DNA from: MFD02979-c5 sp963705385
GTDB lineage: Bacteria > Bacteroidota > Bacteroidia > Cytophagales > Amoebophilaceae
NCBI GenBank assembly: GCA_963705385.1
Contig: OY970075.1
Location: 62,001-126,000, forward strand
Length of the DNA: 64,000 nt
Direction: 5' to 3'
The notes below the pieces were generated by a model. It made no database searches. It was not told the origin of the DNA and saw only the letters and a program-made list of their open reading frames with translations. The position numbers were made by a program, and so were the translations under genes. Within the stretch, counting starts at the first letter, position 1. Each line of letters opens with the position of its first letter. Below are positions 17,810 through 27,281 of this stretch, in pieces.

Positions 17810-19081
17810 TCATTTTTTACTAAGCCATAAGGCAGGATTTAGCTTTTGGGTGCGTTGCCAGACTTGCAGCTGTAGCTCGGTAATACTGTTTTTATCGGTA
17901 TATATGGTGCCTAGGGCTTCTCCAGATTTTACATACTGCCCTACCCTAACTATGATATCTTTAAGCCTTGCATATACACTGTGATAGTCTCCGTGCTGAA
18001 TAATCACGACACGGTTCATGCCTGGCACAAAAGCAACAGTTTTTACCATACCCTCAAAGATAGCCTGAGCCTGACTACCTTCTTGGGTCTGGATGTCGAC
18101 GCCTAGATTCTCCACTTGTACACCCCCAAGTATAGGGTGAGGGAAAATGCCAAACCTACCGCTGATAAACCCTTCCATGACAGGCCATGGGAGCTTGCCG
18201 CGGCTTTTGCAGAACTGGGCAGTGAGTTTTTTGGCATTGGCTGGCTGCATCGGCTTAGAGAGAGGTTTGGGGGACAAAGTAGGTGCCTGCTTAGAAGGCA
18301 GCGTTGGGTGGGTGGGAGTAGCTCCTTGTTGTGCAGCTGCCTCTTGCTGAGCAATGCCTTCTGCTACAGTGTCCTGAATCAGCTTATCTAACCGTTGCAC
18401 AGCTTTATTGCGTTGTTGTAGCTCTTTTTCCAACTGCGTGTGCTGCTGGTCCAGTATAATAATCATTTGTGCTTGCTGCTGTTTTAGACTAGCCAGCCTA
18501 GATTTTTCTCGTTGTTTTTCCTGTAGCAGCGTGCTTTGGGTTTGTTTGCGCTGTTCTGCTGCTGCTTTCTGCTTTTGGAGCAAAGCCACTACTTTCCCGA
18601 TTTCTTGGAAATGCTTTTGCCGAATGCTGGCGTATTGCTTGACATAGCGCAGGCGTTGTACCAATTTTTGAAAAGAGGGAGCAGCAAAGATGAACATCAA
18701 GGTATGAATGTCATGCATGGATTTGGCCCCTACATAGACCATAGCTGCATATTCTTTTTTCAATTGTGTGAGCTCTTGTTCCAGGGTAGCAATGGCCTGC
18801 TGTTTTTGCCGAATCTCCTGGTTGATAACACTCATCTCCTGGCTGATGGCTCGGAGGAGCATGGCATTGGATTCAGTTTGCCTGTTGATAGCTTCTAGCT
18901 GGCCTGTACTGGATTTTTTTTTAAATATTGTTTGGGCTAGGATGCGTTGTATGTTTTGGATACGCTGGAGTAATATTGCTCGCTCTTTTTCAAACTGAGT
19001 CGTGCTAGGCTGGGCCTGCAACCCTCCTGACCATAATAATAGCAGGGCTATACAAATGGAGCATGCCTTACTTTTTTTCAT
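17810..19081 (-). CDS. EnvC-like murein hydrolase activator (degenerate M23 peptidase)
   Basis: A 423-residue exported protein with signal peptide (SICIALLLLWSGGLQAQ). A long coiled coil (about 28-260) is followed by a Pro/Thr linker and a C-terminal LytM/M23 domain (about 300-423). The peptidase fold motifs are recognisable (SGRFGIFPHPILGGV, NLGVDIQT, VIIQHGDYHSVYARLKD). The zinc ligands are degenerate: the first motif lacks the histidine before the conserved Asp (NLGVD), and the usual HLHFE-type motif reads ITELQLQVW. That pattern is typical of EnvC/NlpD activators, which switch on amidases at the division site. It overlaps the DUF4292 gene by 14 bases, so it is translated in one operon with it and probably the TPR gene. 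Confidence 0.9.
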   Translation of the reverse strand: MKKSKACSICIALLLLWSGGLQAQPSTTQFEKERAILLQRIQNIQRILAQTIFKKKSSTGQLEAINRQTESNAMLLRAISQEMSVINQEIRQKQQAIATLEQELTQLKKEYAAMVYVGAKSMHDIHTLMFIFAAPSFQKLVQRLRYVKQYASIRQKHFQEIGKVVALLQKQKAAAEQRKQTQSTLLQEKQREKSRLASLKQQQAQMIIILDQQHTQLEKELQQRNKAVQRLDKLIQDTVAEGIAQQEAAAQQGATPTHPTLPSKQAPTLSPKPLSKPMQPANAKKLTAQFCKSRGKLPWPVMEGFISGRFGIFPHPILGGVQVENLGVDIQTQEGSQAQAIFEGMVKTVAFVPGMNRVVIIQHGDYHSVYARLKDIIVRVGQYVKSGEALGTIYTDKNSITELQLQVWQRTQKLNPALWLSKK

Positions 19082-19832
19082 AGTGTGCAGGAATAGAAAA
19101 AGGGAATTCCAAGGGGTTTTTAGGCCAGCTAGCCTTTACTTTGTCCATGGCAATCGTGACTTCAGGTTGCTCTTGGTAGGCGTTGGGATAGAGATAGATC
19201 TTTAACTTTTCAGGAAGCGTACCTCCTTTTAGTTTTTTTAACTTCTTGTAAGAAGCAGCACATCGCCCTTGGGTTACTGTATCTACCAAGACTATGTATT
19301 TTTCTTGTTTGCTAGCAGCACAATTGATAATCTGTGTAACCACCCAAGGGGGTCTTTGTTGCTGTATAATCACTTGACCTGCGTCTTTCTGTACGATTTC
19401 CTGGGGGGTATGGGTAAAGGGTAGCGTTCCAAGCAGTAAAGCTTGAATCAAGTCGTAGCTGCACGTATAGTTTAAATGCGTACATAAGCACGCATAATCA
19501 TAGTCATAATATTCTTCCTGAATGCGGTTGAGCATGGTAATGCCTGTAGGTGTAATGATACCTCGCATTACTTCTACCCCTAAAGCAACGGTAACTGAAA
19601 ACCAGATAATTGTATCTTTCTGAATACGAAACCTGACGTAGGCAATGCCGTAGTTATTTTGGCTGTCTTGATAGCTCATGATGGTGCGTAGTTGCAACTG
19701 ATCAAAGTTTAAGGTCTCGGCTAGGACTGTGTCACTCTGAAGAGATTTTTGGGGCAGAATACTTTGGCAGCCATGAAGTACATAGGCTAGTATGGGTACC
19801 CAGCAAAAGTTTCGTAAGCAATGTGTATGCAT
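19068..19832 (-). CDS. DUF4292 lipoprotein
   Basis: A 254-residue protein with a lipoprotein-type signal ending HGC (Cys22), so probably anchored in the outer or inner membrane. The body matches the Bacteroidota DUF4292 family, a LolA/LolB-like beta fold: LRTIMSYQDSQNNYGIAYVR, WFSVTVALGVEVMRGIITPT and the following LNRIQEEY are the conserved blocks. Function is not established; the fold and location suggest handling of lipid or lipoprotein in the envelope. It sits in the conserved Bacteroidota arrangement TPR – DUF4292 – EnvC/M23, with 113 bases to the TPR gene and a 14-base overlap with the EnvC-like gene. Confidence 0.85.
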   Translation of the reverse strand: MHTHCLRNFCWVPILAYVLHGCQSILPQKSLQSDTVLAETLNFDQLQLRTIMSYQDSQNNYGIAYVRFRIQKDTIIWFSVTVALGVEVMRGIITPTGITMLNRIQEEYYDYDYACLCTHLNYTCSYDLIQALLLGTLPFTHTPQEIVQKDAGQVIIQQQRPPWVVTQIINCAASKQEKYIVLVDTVTQGRCAASYKKLKKLKGGTLPEKLKIYLYPNAYQEQPEVTIAMDKVKASWPKNPLEFPFSIPAHYEKK

Positions 19833-19945
19833 AACATTTAAGATTTGTTATTACTCCTCGATAACGACCAACAGCTGTTAATCAGGTTACGTTAGCTACA
19901 AGCAAGACTGGTAGCAAGCAAAGTTTCATCAAAGATCCTTACACC

Positions 19946-21706
19946 TCACTTCTTAGGGACAATTTCCTCTAGCTCTTTGTATTGGGCACGTTCCCATTGC
20001 ACTACTGCCTCTTTGTGTTGCCCCAACTGTTCAAGTACATCGCCATAATGCTTAAATATTTCTCTGTTAACCTCAGGTTCACTTAAGGCAATGGCTTTTT
20101 TCAAGTATTTTTTGGCTTTCCTGTAATGGCCTAGCTGGTACAACACCCAGGCATAGGTATCTAGATAGTTGGCATTGTCTGGACAGCACTTGATGAGCTT
20201 GGCAGCCATTTCTTGTGCTAAGGACAGCTCTTCTTTGCGTAGCGTCAAGGAGTAGCTGTAGTTGTTGAGGACGTAACAATCGTCAGGGGCTATGTGCAAC
20301 GCCTCTTCATAGCATTTTCCTGCTTGTGCATATTGTTGGAGTTCGTGGTAAGCATCGCCCAAATACCTATGAAACAGCTGCCTTACAGCAGGCTTTAATG
20401 CCAGTGTCTCTCCTTTTTTTAAAACCTCTACTGCTTGTTGGTATTTCTTTTGTTGTAAGCAAGCTACTCCGTAGTAGTAGTGCAGCCCTACTTGATCAGG
20501 AAACTGCTGCAAAGCCTTTTGCGTCCAGTGCTGTACCTGAGGGGCATTTTTTTGGCGAATATACAGTGCAATAAGGTTTTGCCACCAGTCATAGTTGCCT
20601 TTGTCCAGGGCAAGCGCCTGATGGTAATAAAAGATGGCTTGCTCTATACTTTCAAAGGCTAGATAAAGGTCTCCGCAAACGGCATAGACCTGTGCACAAT
20701 GAGGATACGTTTGACAGAGTACTTGAGCTAGGACTTCATGATCAGCGCTACTGGCTGTAGTTGGCAGGTGCTTGATATAGGTAGTTATCAAGCTAAGCTT
20801 TGTGCAGAGCGGTAAACTTGTCTCAGGCAAGGCTATCTTGATGTGTACAAGGGCCTGCTCATGGTCTCCTTTTTCTAAAAGCAAGTAGACTAGGTGTAAA
20901 CGTGCTTGTGCATGGCCTGGATAAGGCACTAGGTTTTCCTGCAAATAAGGGATGGCATGTTGGGCTCTGCCATTATTGCTCAAGAGTTGGGCCAAGTGGA
21001 TAACATATGTTTCTATAGAGGGATAAGCTTTGATGAGCTTGACACCTTCTTCCACAGCTCCGTCTAAATCGTTCATAGCTAAATAAATGCTCTGCTTTTG
21101 CTTGGTAAGCATGGGCATTACACCACGCCGTTGTTCTATTTGATTGTAAACACGAATGGCTTGGCGGTGGCCTTTCTGGGCTATGTAAAGGCCAGCTAAA
21201 TGAAACAGCATATCATCTGTAGGAGCAATGTGTTGGAACATCTGTTCATACACCTGCGTAGCCTTGTGGTATTCTCCCTGGCTGGTGTGTATCATGACTG
21301 TAGCGGTGTAGTAGAACGGGTTGTCAGGTGCTAAAGCCATGGCTGTATATATGTGCTTCAGGGCATGGGTATCACCTTGCTCCTCTGCCAGCTGGGGATA
21401 TTGGTGTAGCAGATGGGCCAGCTTAAAATGAATGGCTGCATTGAGTGGATCCATTTGTAAAGCTTGCTGCAAGTGGGCATAGGCTTGTTCTGGCTGGTCA
21501 AGGAGGAGCTCCAGGACACCGTCTACAAAAAGACCCTTGGCTGCCTGCACTTCTTCTTGTGTCTGAGGGTATTGCTGCACCTTTTTTTGTAAGCTTTCAA
21601 GGTATCGCTGTGCAGCGGGTTGGTGTGCATGGGCTTTTCCTGGGCGCCAGCAAAGCACACAGGATAGCAGCAAATAGAAAATTGGGCGTTTTACCTGCAA
21701 TAGCAT
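19946..21706 (-). CDS. Exported TPR-repeat protein
   Basis: 586 residues. A signal-like hydrophobic start (FYLLLSCVLCWRPGKAHA) is followed by about 14 tetratricopeptide repeats covering nearly the whole chain. Clear repeats include AIHFKLAHLLHQYPQLA, LGDAYHELQQYAQAGKCYEE and YAWVLYQLGHYRKAKKYLKK, with the W/L-G-Y-A-P spacing of TPRs. No enzymatic domain. It is first in the TPR–DUF4292–EnvC set, an order found across Bacteroidota, and probably forms a periplasmic or membrane-associated scaffold. The partner is not known. An intact frame of the usual length makes it a confident gene. Confidence 0.88.
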   Translation of the reverse strand: MLLQVKRPIFYLLLSCVLCWRPGKAHAHQPAAQRYLESLQKKVQQYPQTQEEVQAAKGLFVDGVLELLLDQPEQAYAHLQQALQMDPLNAAIHFKLAHLLHQYPQLAEEQGDTHALKHIYTAMALAPDNPFYYTATVMIHTSQGEYHKATQVYEQMFQHIAPTDDMLFHLAGLYIAQKGHRQAIRVYNQIEQRRGVMPMLTKQKQSIYLAMNDLDGAVEEGVKLIKAYPSIETYVIHLAQLLSNNGRAQHAIPYLQENLVPYPGHAQARLHLVYLLLEKGDHEQALVHIKIALPETSLPLCTKLSLITTYIKHLPTTASSADHEVLAQVLCQTYPHCAQVYAVCGDLYLAFESIEQAIFYYHQALALDKGNYDWWQNLIALYIRQKNAPQVQHWTQKALQQFPDQVGLHYYYGVACLQQKKYQQAVEVLKKGETLALKPAVRQLFHRYLGDAYHELQQYAQAGKCYEEALHIAPDDCYVLNNYSYSLTLRKEELSLAQEMAAKLIKCCPDNANYLDTYAWVLYQLGHYRKAKKYLKKAIALSEPEVNREIFKHYGDVLEQLGQHKEAVVQWERAQYKELEEIVPKK

Positions 21707-21778
21707 AAACTGATATTAATAAACGATTCTTTATATAACAGGTCAAGTCTCCATACTAACACCTCCATATGCTCAGGG

Positions 21779-21810
21779 AAGGTGCTTTAGAAAGTCTCTT
21801 AAAGCACCTT
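21779..21810. terminator. Hairpin between GH3 and TPR genes
   Basis: An 11-bp perfect stem, AAGGTGCTTTA / TAAAGCACCTT, with a 10-base loop lies downstream of the GH3 fusion gene (stop at 21943, minus strand). No uridine tract follows on either strand, so it may be a weak or factor-dependent terminator or an mRNA 3' stabiliser. Confidence 0.45.
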
Positions 21811-21942
21811 TGGACTGCAAGGAGCATAATATTGTTTTGGAATAGGTCCTGTGAAGCTTTGTGTCATTCCCATTTTTTGCACAGCCTCCTACCAAAGTTA
21901 TAATTAGACTTAAGTAAACCAGTCATTCAATCGAAGTTTCTT

Positions 21943-24900
21943 TTAACCTCTGTCTTTAATGGCCCCGTATACTATATCATGTATTCTAGCCCGGACTTGC
22001 TGCTGATTCAGTCGATTGTTATTGGCATCTGGATAGGTACGGTTAGACAAGAAAATATAAATCAGGTTGTATCGGGGATCTACCCAAGTAGCTGTACCTG
22101 TAAAGCCATTATGGCCATAGGTGTCTGTAGAGGCGTGTACTGAGGCATGTACCTTAGTATTGCAGCCCTTTTTGTCCCACCCCAATCCTCTATGGTTGTT
22201 TTTGAACTGCTTTTTAGTGAATTGTTGTATGATGCCTTCCTTGAAATACCTCTTGTCACCATAATAGCCGTCTTGTAGGTTCATTTGTAGGATGACAGCT
22301 AGGTCATTGGCATTGCTAAAAAGCCCTGCATTGCCTGCCACACCGCCATAGAGCGCAGCCATAGGGTCGTGCACTACCCCCTGGACCAGGCTTTTTCTGA
22401 AAAGCATATCCTCCTCGGTAGGGGCAATGCTGCTTTGTGCAAACTTATGCAAAGGGCGGTAGGTCAGCGTAGCCAGCCCTAGGGGTTGATAAAAATTTTC
22501 TTCTAGAAAGTTATCCAAAGGCTGCGCTAGCAGCTTTTCTGCTAAGTGATGTAACAAGTAGAATCCTACACAGCTGTATTGACTATCATAGCTGCTCAAC
22601 CAGCTTTTTTCTCTTAATTCGGCGTTGACACAGCAGTCCCACACCAGATCTTTGAGCCAGCTGGCTCCATACAAGTCAGCAGTTAGCTGGTGGTGATAGG
22701 TAGGAGAGGGACGAGGCCTGAATAGCTCTTTTCTCAACCTAGCGTCTTTGTCTAGCAAGGTTTTCTTGAGTTCACTAAGCAGATAGGCTGATAGCCCTGC
22801 CTGATGGGCTAGTATGTGGTGAATCTTTAAAGCCCCTTTGTTCGTGCCTTTGAGTGCTGGTAGGTAAATAGAAAGCTTTTTTTTTAGGTGCAGCTTTTCT
22901 TCGCTGACCAAGTACATCAGCGCTTGTAAAGTACCTACGACCTTTGTGATGGAAGCTAGGTCATAGATTGTCTCAAGCGTAACAGGCTGCTTTTTAGCAT
23001 AGGTATGGTAGCCATATCCTTTTTCAAAAACTATTTTTCCATTTCTGCCTACCAGCACCTGGCAGCCTGGGGTAGCCTGGCTAGCAATAGCTTCCTCCAC
23101 AATTTTATCAATATTTTGGAGAACACAGCTGTCCATATCAACTGCTTCAGGGTAGGTATAACCCAGTCTCTCCAGCCTTTCTGTCCTGATACCCCAGCCT
23201 GCTTGCCAAGCACCTGGAATGCTAACCGGTAGTTTGCCTTCTGCTGATAGGGCTCCAAAGATAATCTGCGGAACTACTTGTGCAGCCACTAGGTCTTGTT
23301 CATAGGCAGCAATAATATGTTTGTGCTTAGAAAAGCATTCCAGGCTATATACACTGCCAAAAGGGACAATGATCAGGTTAGCGAGTTCTTCCAAGGACTT
23401 CAAAAACTGCACTTCTGCTTCTTGTAAGCCAAAGTTACGGCTACGCTGGCTGCTCATGTCGTAGATGCCTACAACAACTACTTGGTAGTGTTTGAGCTGG
23501 TTAGCCAGCTGCTCCAGTACTTCAGGAGTGATCTGCTCGCGAACAAGGGTATGATGGGCAATAGGTGCATATTTTTTGAGCATGGCAGGGAATAGCGCGG
23601 CTGCACTGCCTGCATGCGGTTGTGTAGGGTCAGCAGCTGCTTGAGAGAGATTTTTTGCTCCTTGAGCAGTGGTTTCATTCATGATGGACAAGGAAGCAAT
23701 CCTGAGGCCTCCCAGGTCTTTGAGCGGAATCAGCTGCTCCTCGTTGGCCACTACTGTAATGGCTTGTTCAAAAAGCTGTTGCTTGAGCAGTTGGGCCTGG
23801 GGGGTATGCAGCTGCCGGCCTAGCTCTTTTGTTGCAATAGGCTGCCATGCCTGTAGGTTCATCTGGTATTTGAGCCGCAAGATACGTTTTACTTTTTCAT
23901 CCACTGCTTTGCCATCCAAGGTCTTCTCCCTGATGGCCTGCTTGATGTGTTCAATGGATTGGGGTAGGTCTTCTGGAAAGACAAGTACGTCGTTGCCTGC
24001 TATCAAGGCTTGTACGTCTGCTTGTCCAGGCTGCCGTTGAGCACACACGCCCTTCATGTTAAGGGCATCAGTAAAGACAAACCCTTGAAAGCCCAGTTCT
24101 TCCTTGAGTAGTCCTGTAACCACCTTTTCAGAAAGGCTTGTAGGTTGTTGGGGCGTTGCATCATAAGCAGGTACATACAGGTGTGCCACCATTATGCCTT
24201 TACTGCCTTCTTCTATTGCTTTTTTAAATGGATATAGCTCTAATTCGTCTACCCTAGCGCGATCATGGGAAATGATAGGTAATTCTTTGTGAGAGTCTTT
24301 GTCTGTGTCTCCATGCCCAGGAAAATGCTTGGCTACCGCCAAAATACCGTTATCCTGCAGTCCTTTCATGTAAGCAATTCCTTTGGTAGCTACTTTTTCT
24401 TTACACCCTCCAAAAGACCTATTGCCAATCACTGGGTTGTTGGGATTGTTATTTACATCTATGACAGGCGCAAAGTTGATGTGAACGCCTATGCATCTGA
24501 GCTGACGGGCAATTTCAACACCCATGTTGTAGATCAGTGCGTCCTCCCGTAGGGCTCCCAGGGTAACCTGCTTCGGGAAGCTCATGGCATTGCTGAGTCG
24601 CATGCCTAAGCCCCATTCAGCATCCATAGCAATGAGGAGGGGTGTTTTGGCCATGCTTTGGTATCGGTTTGTAAGGGTTACTTGTGCCTCATAATTTCCT
24701 TGAAAGAAAATTAGCCCTCCTACATTGTAGCGTTGGATGAGCGTTTCAATAGCTTTGTAATGCGTTTCGTCTTTGTTGGAGTAGGTCGCTACCAAGAAAA
24801 GCTGTGCTATGCGCTCCTCTTCAGAGAGGCTTTGGAAGGTTTGCTCTATCCATACTGCTGCCTCGTTGGTGGAGTTGCTTGTGTGTGCAAACGAAAAGAG

Positions 24901-24954
24901 GCTGCAGAGCAGTACTGTAAAAAGTAACTTGTAACTTTTATTGACTTTTTTCAT
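21943..24954 (-). CDS. GH3 beta-N-acetylhexosaminidase fused to serine beta-lactamase-type hydrolase
   Basis: 1003 residues with a signal peptide. The first half is a glycoside hydrolase family 3 domain: MDAEWGLGMRL, the NagZ-type His/Asp loop KHFPGHGDTDKDSH (about 208-221) and nucleophile region GFVFTDALNMKGV. A GH3 C-terminal domain follows, then a class-C beta-lactamase/esterase domain. In the latter, SITK (in YDLASITKVVGT) is the catalytic Ser-x-x-Lys, YSCVGF corresponds to the Tyr-x-Asn motif (Asn replaced by Cys) and GHNGFTGT is the third motif. Such fusions are a Bacteroidota speciality thought to recycle peptidoglycan: the GH3 part releases GlcNAc and the hydrolase part may act on peptides or esters. 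Single gene on the minus strand. Confidence 0.93.
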   Translation of the reverse strand: MKKVNKSYKLLFTVLLCSLFSFAHTSNSTNEAAVWIEQTFQSLSEEERIAQLFLVATYSNKDETHYKAIETLIQRYNVGGLIFFQGNYEAQVTLTNRYQSMAKTPLLIAMDAEWGLGMRLSNAMSFPKQVTLGALREDALIYNMGVEIARQLRCIGVHINFAPVIDVNNNPNNPVIGNRSFGGCKEKVATKGIAYMKGLQDNGILAVAKHFPGHGDTDKDSHKELPIISHDRARVDELELYPFKKAIEEGSKGIMVAHLYVPAYDATPQQPTSLSEKVVTGLLKEELGFQGFVFTDALNMKGVCAQRQPGQADVQALIAGNDVLVFPEDLPQSIEHIKQAIREKTLDGKAVDEKVKRILRLKYQMNLQAWQPIATKELGRQLHTPQAQLLKQQLFEQAITVVANEEQLIPLKDLGGLRIASLSIMNETTAQGAKNLSQAAADPTQPHAGSAAALFPAMLKKYAPIAHHTLVREQITPEVLEQLANQLKHYQVVVVGIYDMSSQRSRNFGLQEAEVQFLKSLEELANLIIVPFGSVYSLECFSKHKHIIAAYEQDLVAAQVVPQIIFGALSAEGKLPVSIPGAWQAGWGIRTERLERLGYTYPEAVDMDSCVLQNIDKIVEEAIASQATPGCQVLVGRNGKIVFEKGYGYHTYAKKQPVTLETIYDLASITKVVGTLQALMYLVSEEKLHLKKKLSIYLPALKGTNKGALKIHHILAHQAGLSAYLLSELKKTLLDKDARLRKELFRPRPSPTYHHQLTADLYGASWLKDLVWDCCVNAELREKSWLSSYDSQYSCVGFYLLHHLAEKLLAQPLDNFLEENFYQPLGLATLTYRPLHKFAQSSIAPTEEDMLFRKSLVQGVVHDPMAALYGGVAGNAGLFSNANDLAVILQMNLQDGYYGDKRYFKEGIIQQFTKKQFKNNHRGLGWDKKGCNTKVHASVHASTDTYGHNGFTGTATWVDPRYNLIYIFLSNRTYPDANNNRLNQQQVRARIHDIVYGAIKDRG

Positions 24955-25163
24955 AGATTAGAGATTAGATGATTGTAGGATGAGTTTATTAATCGTCAGC
25001 AACTTTAGGTACTCAATTTTGCATCTAACGATGTTGCAACGAGCAGAAGTAGCCCAAACGCAGCTTCTTGAGTCTACACATCGACCTAATTAAAACGCTA
25101 CCAAGGCCTTTAAGTGTAGGGTTGATAAACGAAGGTACGAGATCTCTACTAGAAGTGAAGTCT

Positions 25164-25616
25164 ATGCAAGCCCTTAATCTTCCTGCGTTTGACCATAAAG
25201 TTCAGTGCCTAGGCAAGCAGTGTAATATCTTTGACCTAGTACGTAAGAAATACGTACGCCTGACTCCAGAGGAGTGGGTGCGTCAGCACTTGGTCCATTA
25301 CTTGGTGCATCACCTAGGTTACCCGCCCACTCTGTTTAGTTTAGAAAGAAACATGCGTTGCAAGGACCAACGCCAACAGCGGCCTGACATTGTGCTCTAT
25401 GGTCGCTCTGCTGAACCGTTCATGCTGATAGAGTGTAAAGCACCTACCATTCCTCTTAGCACCGACACCTTGGGGCAGATAGCGCGCTATAATGCTCATT
25501 TTAAGGTCCGCTTACTTGTTCTTAGCAACGGCATTGAACATTTATGTTGGGAAGTAGACTATACTACAGCTAACCATAACTTATTGCCCTGTATACCTTA
25601 TTTTAATAGTCTATGA
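25164..25616 (+). CDS. HsdR_N-type PD-(D/E)xK domain protein
   Basis: A 150-residue stand-alone protein with the N-terminal nuclease domain of type I restriction HsdR subunits. Key features are IFDLVRKKYVRLTPEEWVRQ, RPDIVLYGRSAEPFMLIECK (Asp, then Glu-x-Lys) and AP following it. There is no helicase domain, so it is not a restriction enzyme by itself. This short form is widespread in Bacteroidota, and its role is unknown. The frame extends to a TTG at 25068, but the ATG at 25164 (MQALNLPAFDHKVQ) matches where the family normally begins. It is followed 87 bases later by the M20 peptidase on the same strand. Confidence 0.82.
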   Translation: MQALNLPAFDHKVQCLGKQCNIFDLVRKKYVRLTPEEWVRQHLVHYLVHHLGYPPTLFSLERNMRCKDQRQQRPDIVLYGRSAEPFMLIECKAPTIPLSTDTLGQIARYNAHFKVRLLVLSNGIEHLCWEVDYTTANHNLLPCIPYFNSL

Positions 25617-25703
25617 TGCTGACATTTAATTTTACAAAGGCCGTCAATCCTATCAAAATTTCTATCTCGGATAGATCATTGCACCTAAAAGCAAGCATAT
25701 ACC

Positions 25704-27089
25704 ATGACATTATCTCCTCAGGCATATATCAAAGTGCATCAAGACCGTTTTTTGGAAGAACTGATGGCCTTTTTGCGCATTCCTTCTGTGGGTACTGAGC
25801 AAAAGTATGCTGAAAACACACGTAGCGCAGCGCATTTTATCCAACAGCAACTATCAGAGGCCGGTGCTGACCGCGCTGAGTTGTTGGAAACCACAGCTTA
25901 TCCACTGGTGTACGCAGAAAAGGTAATAGATAAAAGCCTACCTACCGTGCTCTTTTATGGTCACTACGACGTACAGCCACCAGATCCTTACGAACTTTGG
26001 GACCATCCACCTTTTGAGCCTACTGTAGAAGCCGGGAAGATCTATGCTAGAGGCGCTTCTGATGACAAAGGTCAGGTGTATCTCCACATCAAGGCTTTAG
26101 AAACCATGCTGGCCACTGAGCAGCTACCCTGCAATATTAAGTTTTTAATAGAGGGGGAAGAAGAAAATGGCTCAGCAGGCCTTGCTCACTTTTTGGATAA
26201 GGAACAAAACCTGGCGTTACTCCAGGCAGATGCCATTTTGGTTTCAGACACTGCTTTGCTCTCACCAGACCAGCCTTCCCTGATTACAGGCATGCGCGGT
26301 ATTGTTGCCTTTGAAATAGAGGTTACAGGCCCTAATAGAGACCTACACTCTGGAAGCTATGGCGGTGCTGTAGGCAATCCTATCAATATTCTGTGCCAGA
26401 TGATAGGGGCGCTGCAAGATGAACAACAGCGCATCACCATTCCAGGTTTTTACGACCAAGTAGTAACACCTTCAGCAGAATTAAGGGCTGAGTTGGCTAA
26501 ATTACCCTTTGATTTAGAAGAGTATCAGCAAATGCTGGGTATTGAAACAGTAATAGGAGAAAAAGGCTATAGCACCTTAGAGCGCACTAGCATCAGGCCT
26601 TCACTAGATGTAAATGGCATTTGGGGTGGCTACACAGGTAAGGGTGCCAAGACTGTACTACCGGCCAAGGCCTATGCCAAGCTGTCTATGCGGTTGGTAC
26701 CTCACCAAGATGCTAGGCAAGTCATGGAACAGTTTACAACCTACCTTACCGCAGTGGCTCCTCAAGGTGTCTGTGTCACTATCAAGCCCCACCAAGGCTG
26801 CGAGGCCGCAGTGTTCAACACCGACTCTCTAGCTATAAAGGCGGCTAGCAAAGCATTTGAAAAAATTTGGAAGCAAAAGCCTATCATGACCCGTGAAGGA
26901 GGAAGCATCCCTATTTTGGCCAAACTTCAGCAGATTTTGCACTGCGACGTGGCTATGATGGGTTTTGGACTGGGTTCTGATGCTGCTCACGCTCCCAATG
27001 AGCATTTCGTTTTAGCTCATTTTTACAAAGGTATGGAGGCGGTTATGGCTTTTTATGATGAGTTTGCTGCCCTACACACTTCACAATAG
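25704..27089 (+). CDS. M20-family dipeptidase/peptidase
   Basis: A 461-residue cytosolic metallopeptidase. Zinc-binding motifs of the M20 family are present: LFYGHYDVQPPDPYELW (first His and Asp), ARGASDDKGQ (bridging Asp), LIEGEEENGS (catalytic Glu and ligand Glu), VSDTAL (Asp) and a C-terminal HAPNEHF (His). The central dimerisation domain holds LHSGSYGGAVGNP. It is most similar in layout to Bacteroidota 'dipeptidase' M20 proteins (carnosinase/CNDP-like), which cut short peptides, fitting an organism that imports amino acids or peptides. Substrate specificity cannot be decided from sequence. Confidence 0.93.
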   Translation: MTLSPQAYIKVHQDRFLEELMAFLRIPSVGTEQKYAENTRSAAHFIQQQLSEAGADRAELLETTAYPLVYAEKVIDKSLPTVLFYGHYDVQPPDPYELWDHPPFEPTVEAGKIYARGASDDKGQVYLHIKALETMLATEQLPCNIKFLIEGEEENGSAGLAHFLDKEQNLALLQADAILVSDTALLSPDQPSLITGMRGIVAFEIEVTGPNRDLHSGSYGGAVGNPINILCQMIGALQDEQQRITIPGFYDQVVTPSAELRAELAKLPFDLEEYQQMLGIETVIGEKGYSTLERTSIRPSLDVNGIWGGYTGKGAKTVLPAKAYAKLSMRLVPHQDARQVMEQFTTYLTAVAPQGVCVTIKPHQGCEAAVFNTDSLAIKAASKAFEKIWKQKPIMTREGGSIPILAKLQQILHCDVAMMGFGLGSDAAHAPNEHFVLAHFYKGMEAVMAFYDEFAALHTSQ

Positions 27090-27126
27090 GTCTCTGAAAA
27101 CTACAGTGCACACAGGAGCTGGTCAC

Positions 27127-27157
27127 TTGGGTATTTTACCACAAACGCCTATATTTG
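27127..27157 (+). promoter_or_regulatory. Bacteroidota promoter for tRNA-Ala
   Basis: TTG at 27127-27129, a 20-base spacer, and TATATTTG at 27150-27157 match the -33 TTTG / -7 TAnnTTTG promoter. Transcription would begin near 27164, 45 bases before the tRNA. Confidence 0.6.
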
Positions 27158-27208
27158 ACGCTATCATACAACCACCAAGTAGCTGTGTTGCGTTAAAAAA
27201 TTGAACTT

Positions 27209-27281
27209 GGGGAATTAGCTCAGCTGGTAGAGCGCCTGCTTTGCAAGCAGGAGGTCATCGGTTCGACCCCGATATTCTCCA
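27209..27281 (+). tRNA. tRNA-Ala (TGC)
   Basis: A 73-nt cloverleaf. The acceptor GGGGAAT pairs with ATTCTCC, the D arm contains AGCTCAGCTGGTAGAGC, the anticodon loop TTTGCAA carries TGC, and the T arm holds GGTTCGACC. The discriminator is A and CCA is not encoded. It stands alone, not in an rRNA operon here. Confidence 0.96.

Noticed and set aside
25164..25616. Type I restriction-modification system
   Set aside because: Only the HsdR N-terminal nuclease-like domain is present, without helicase, HsdM or HsdS nearby.
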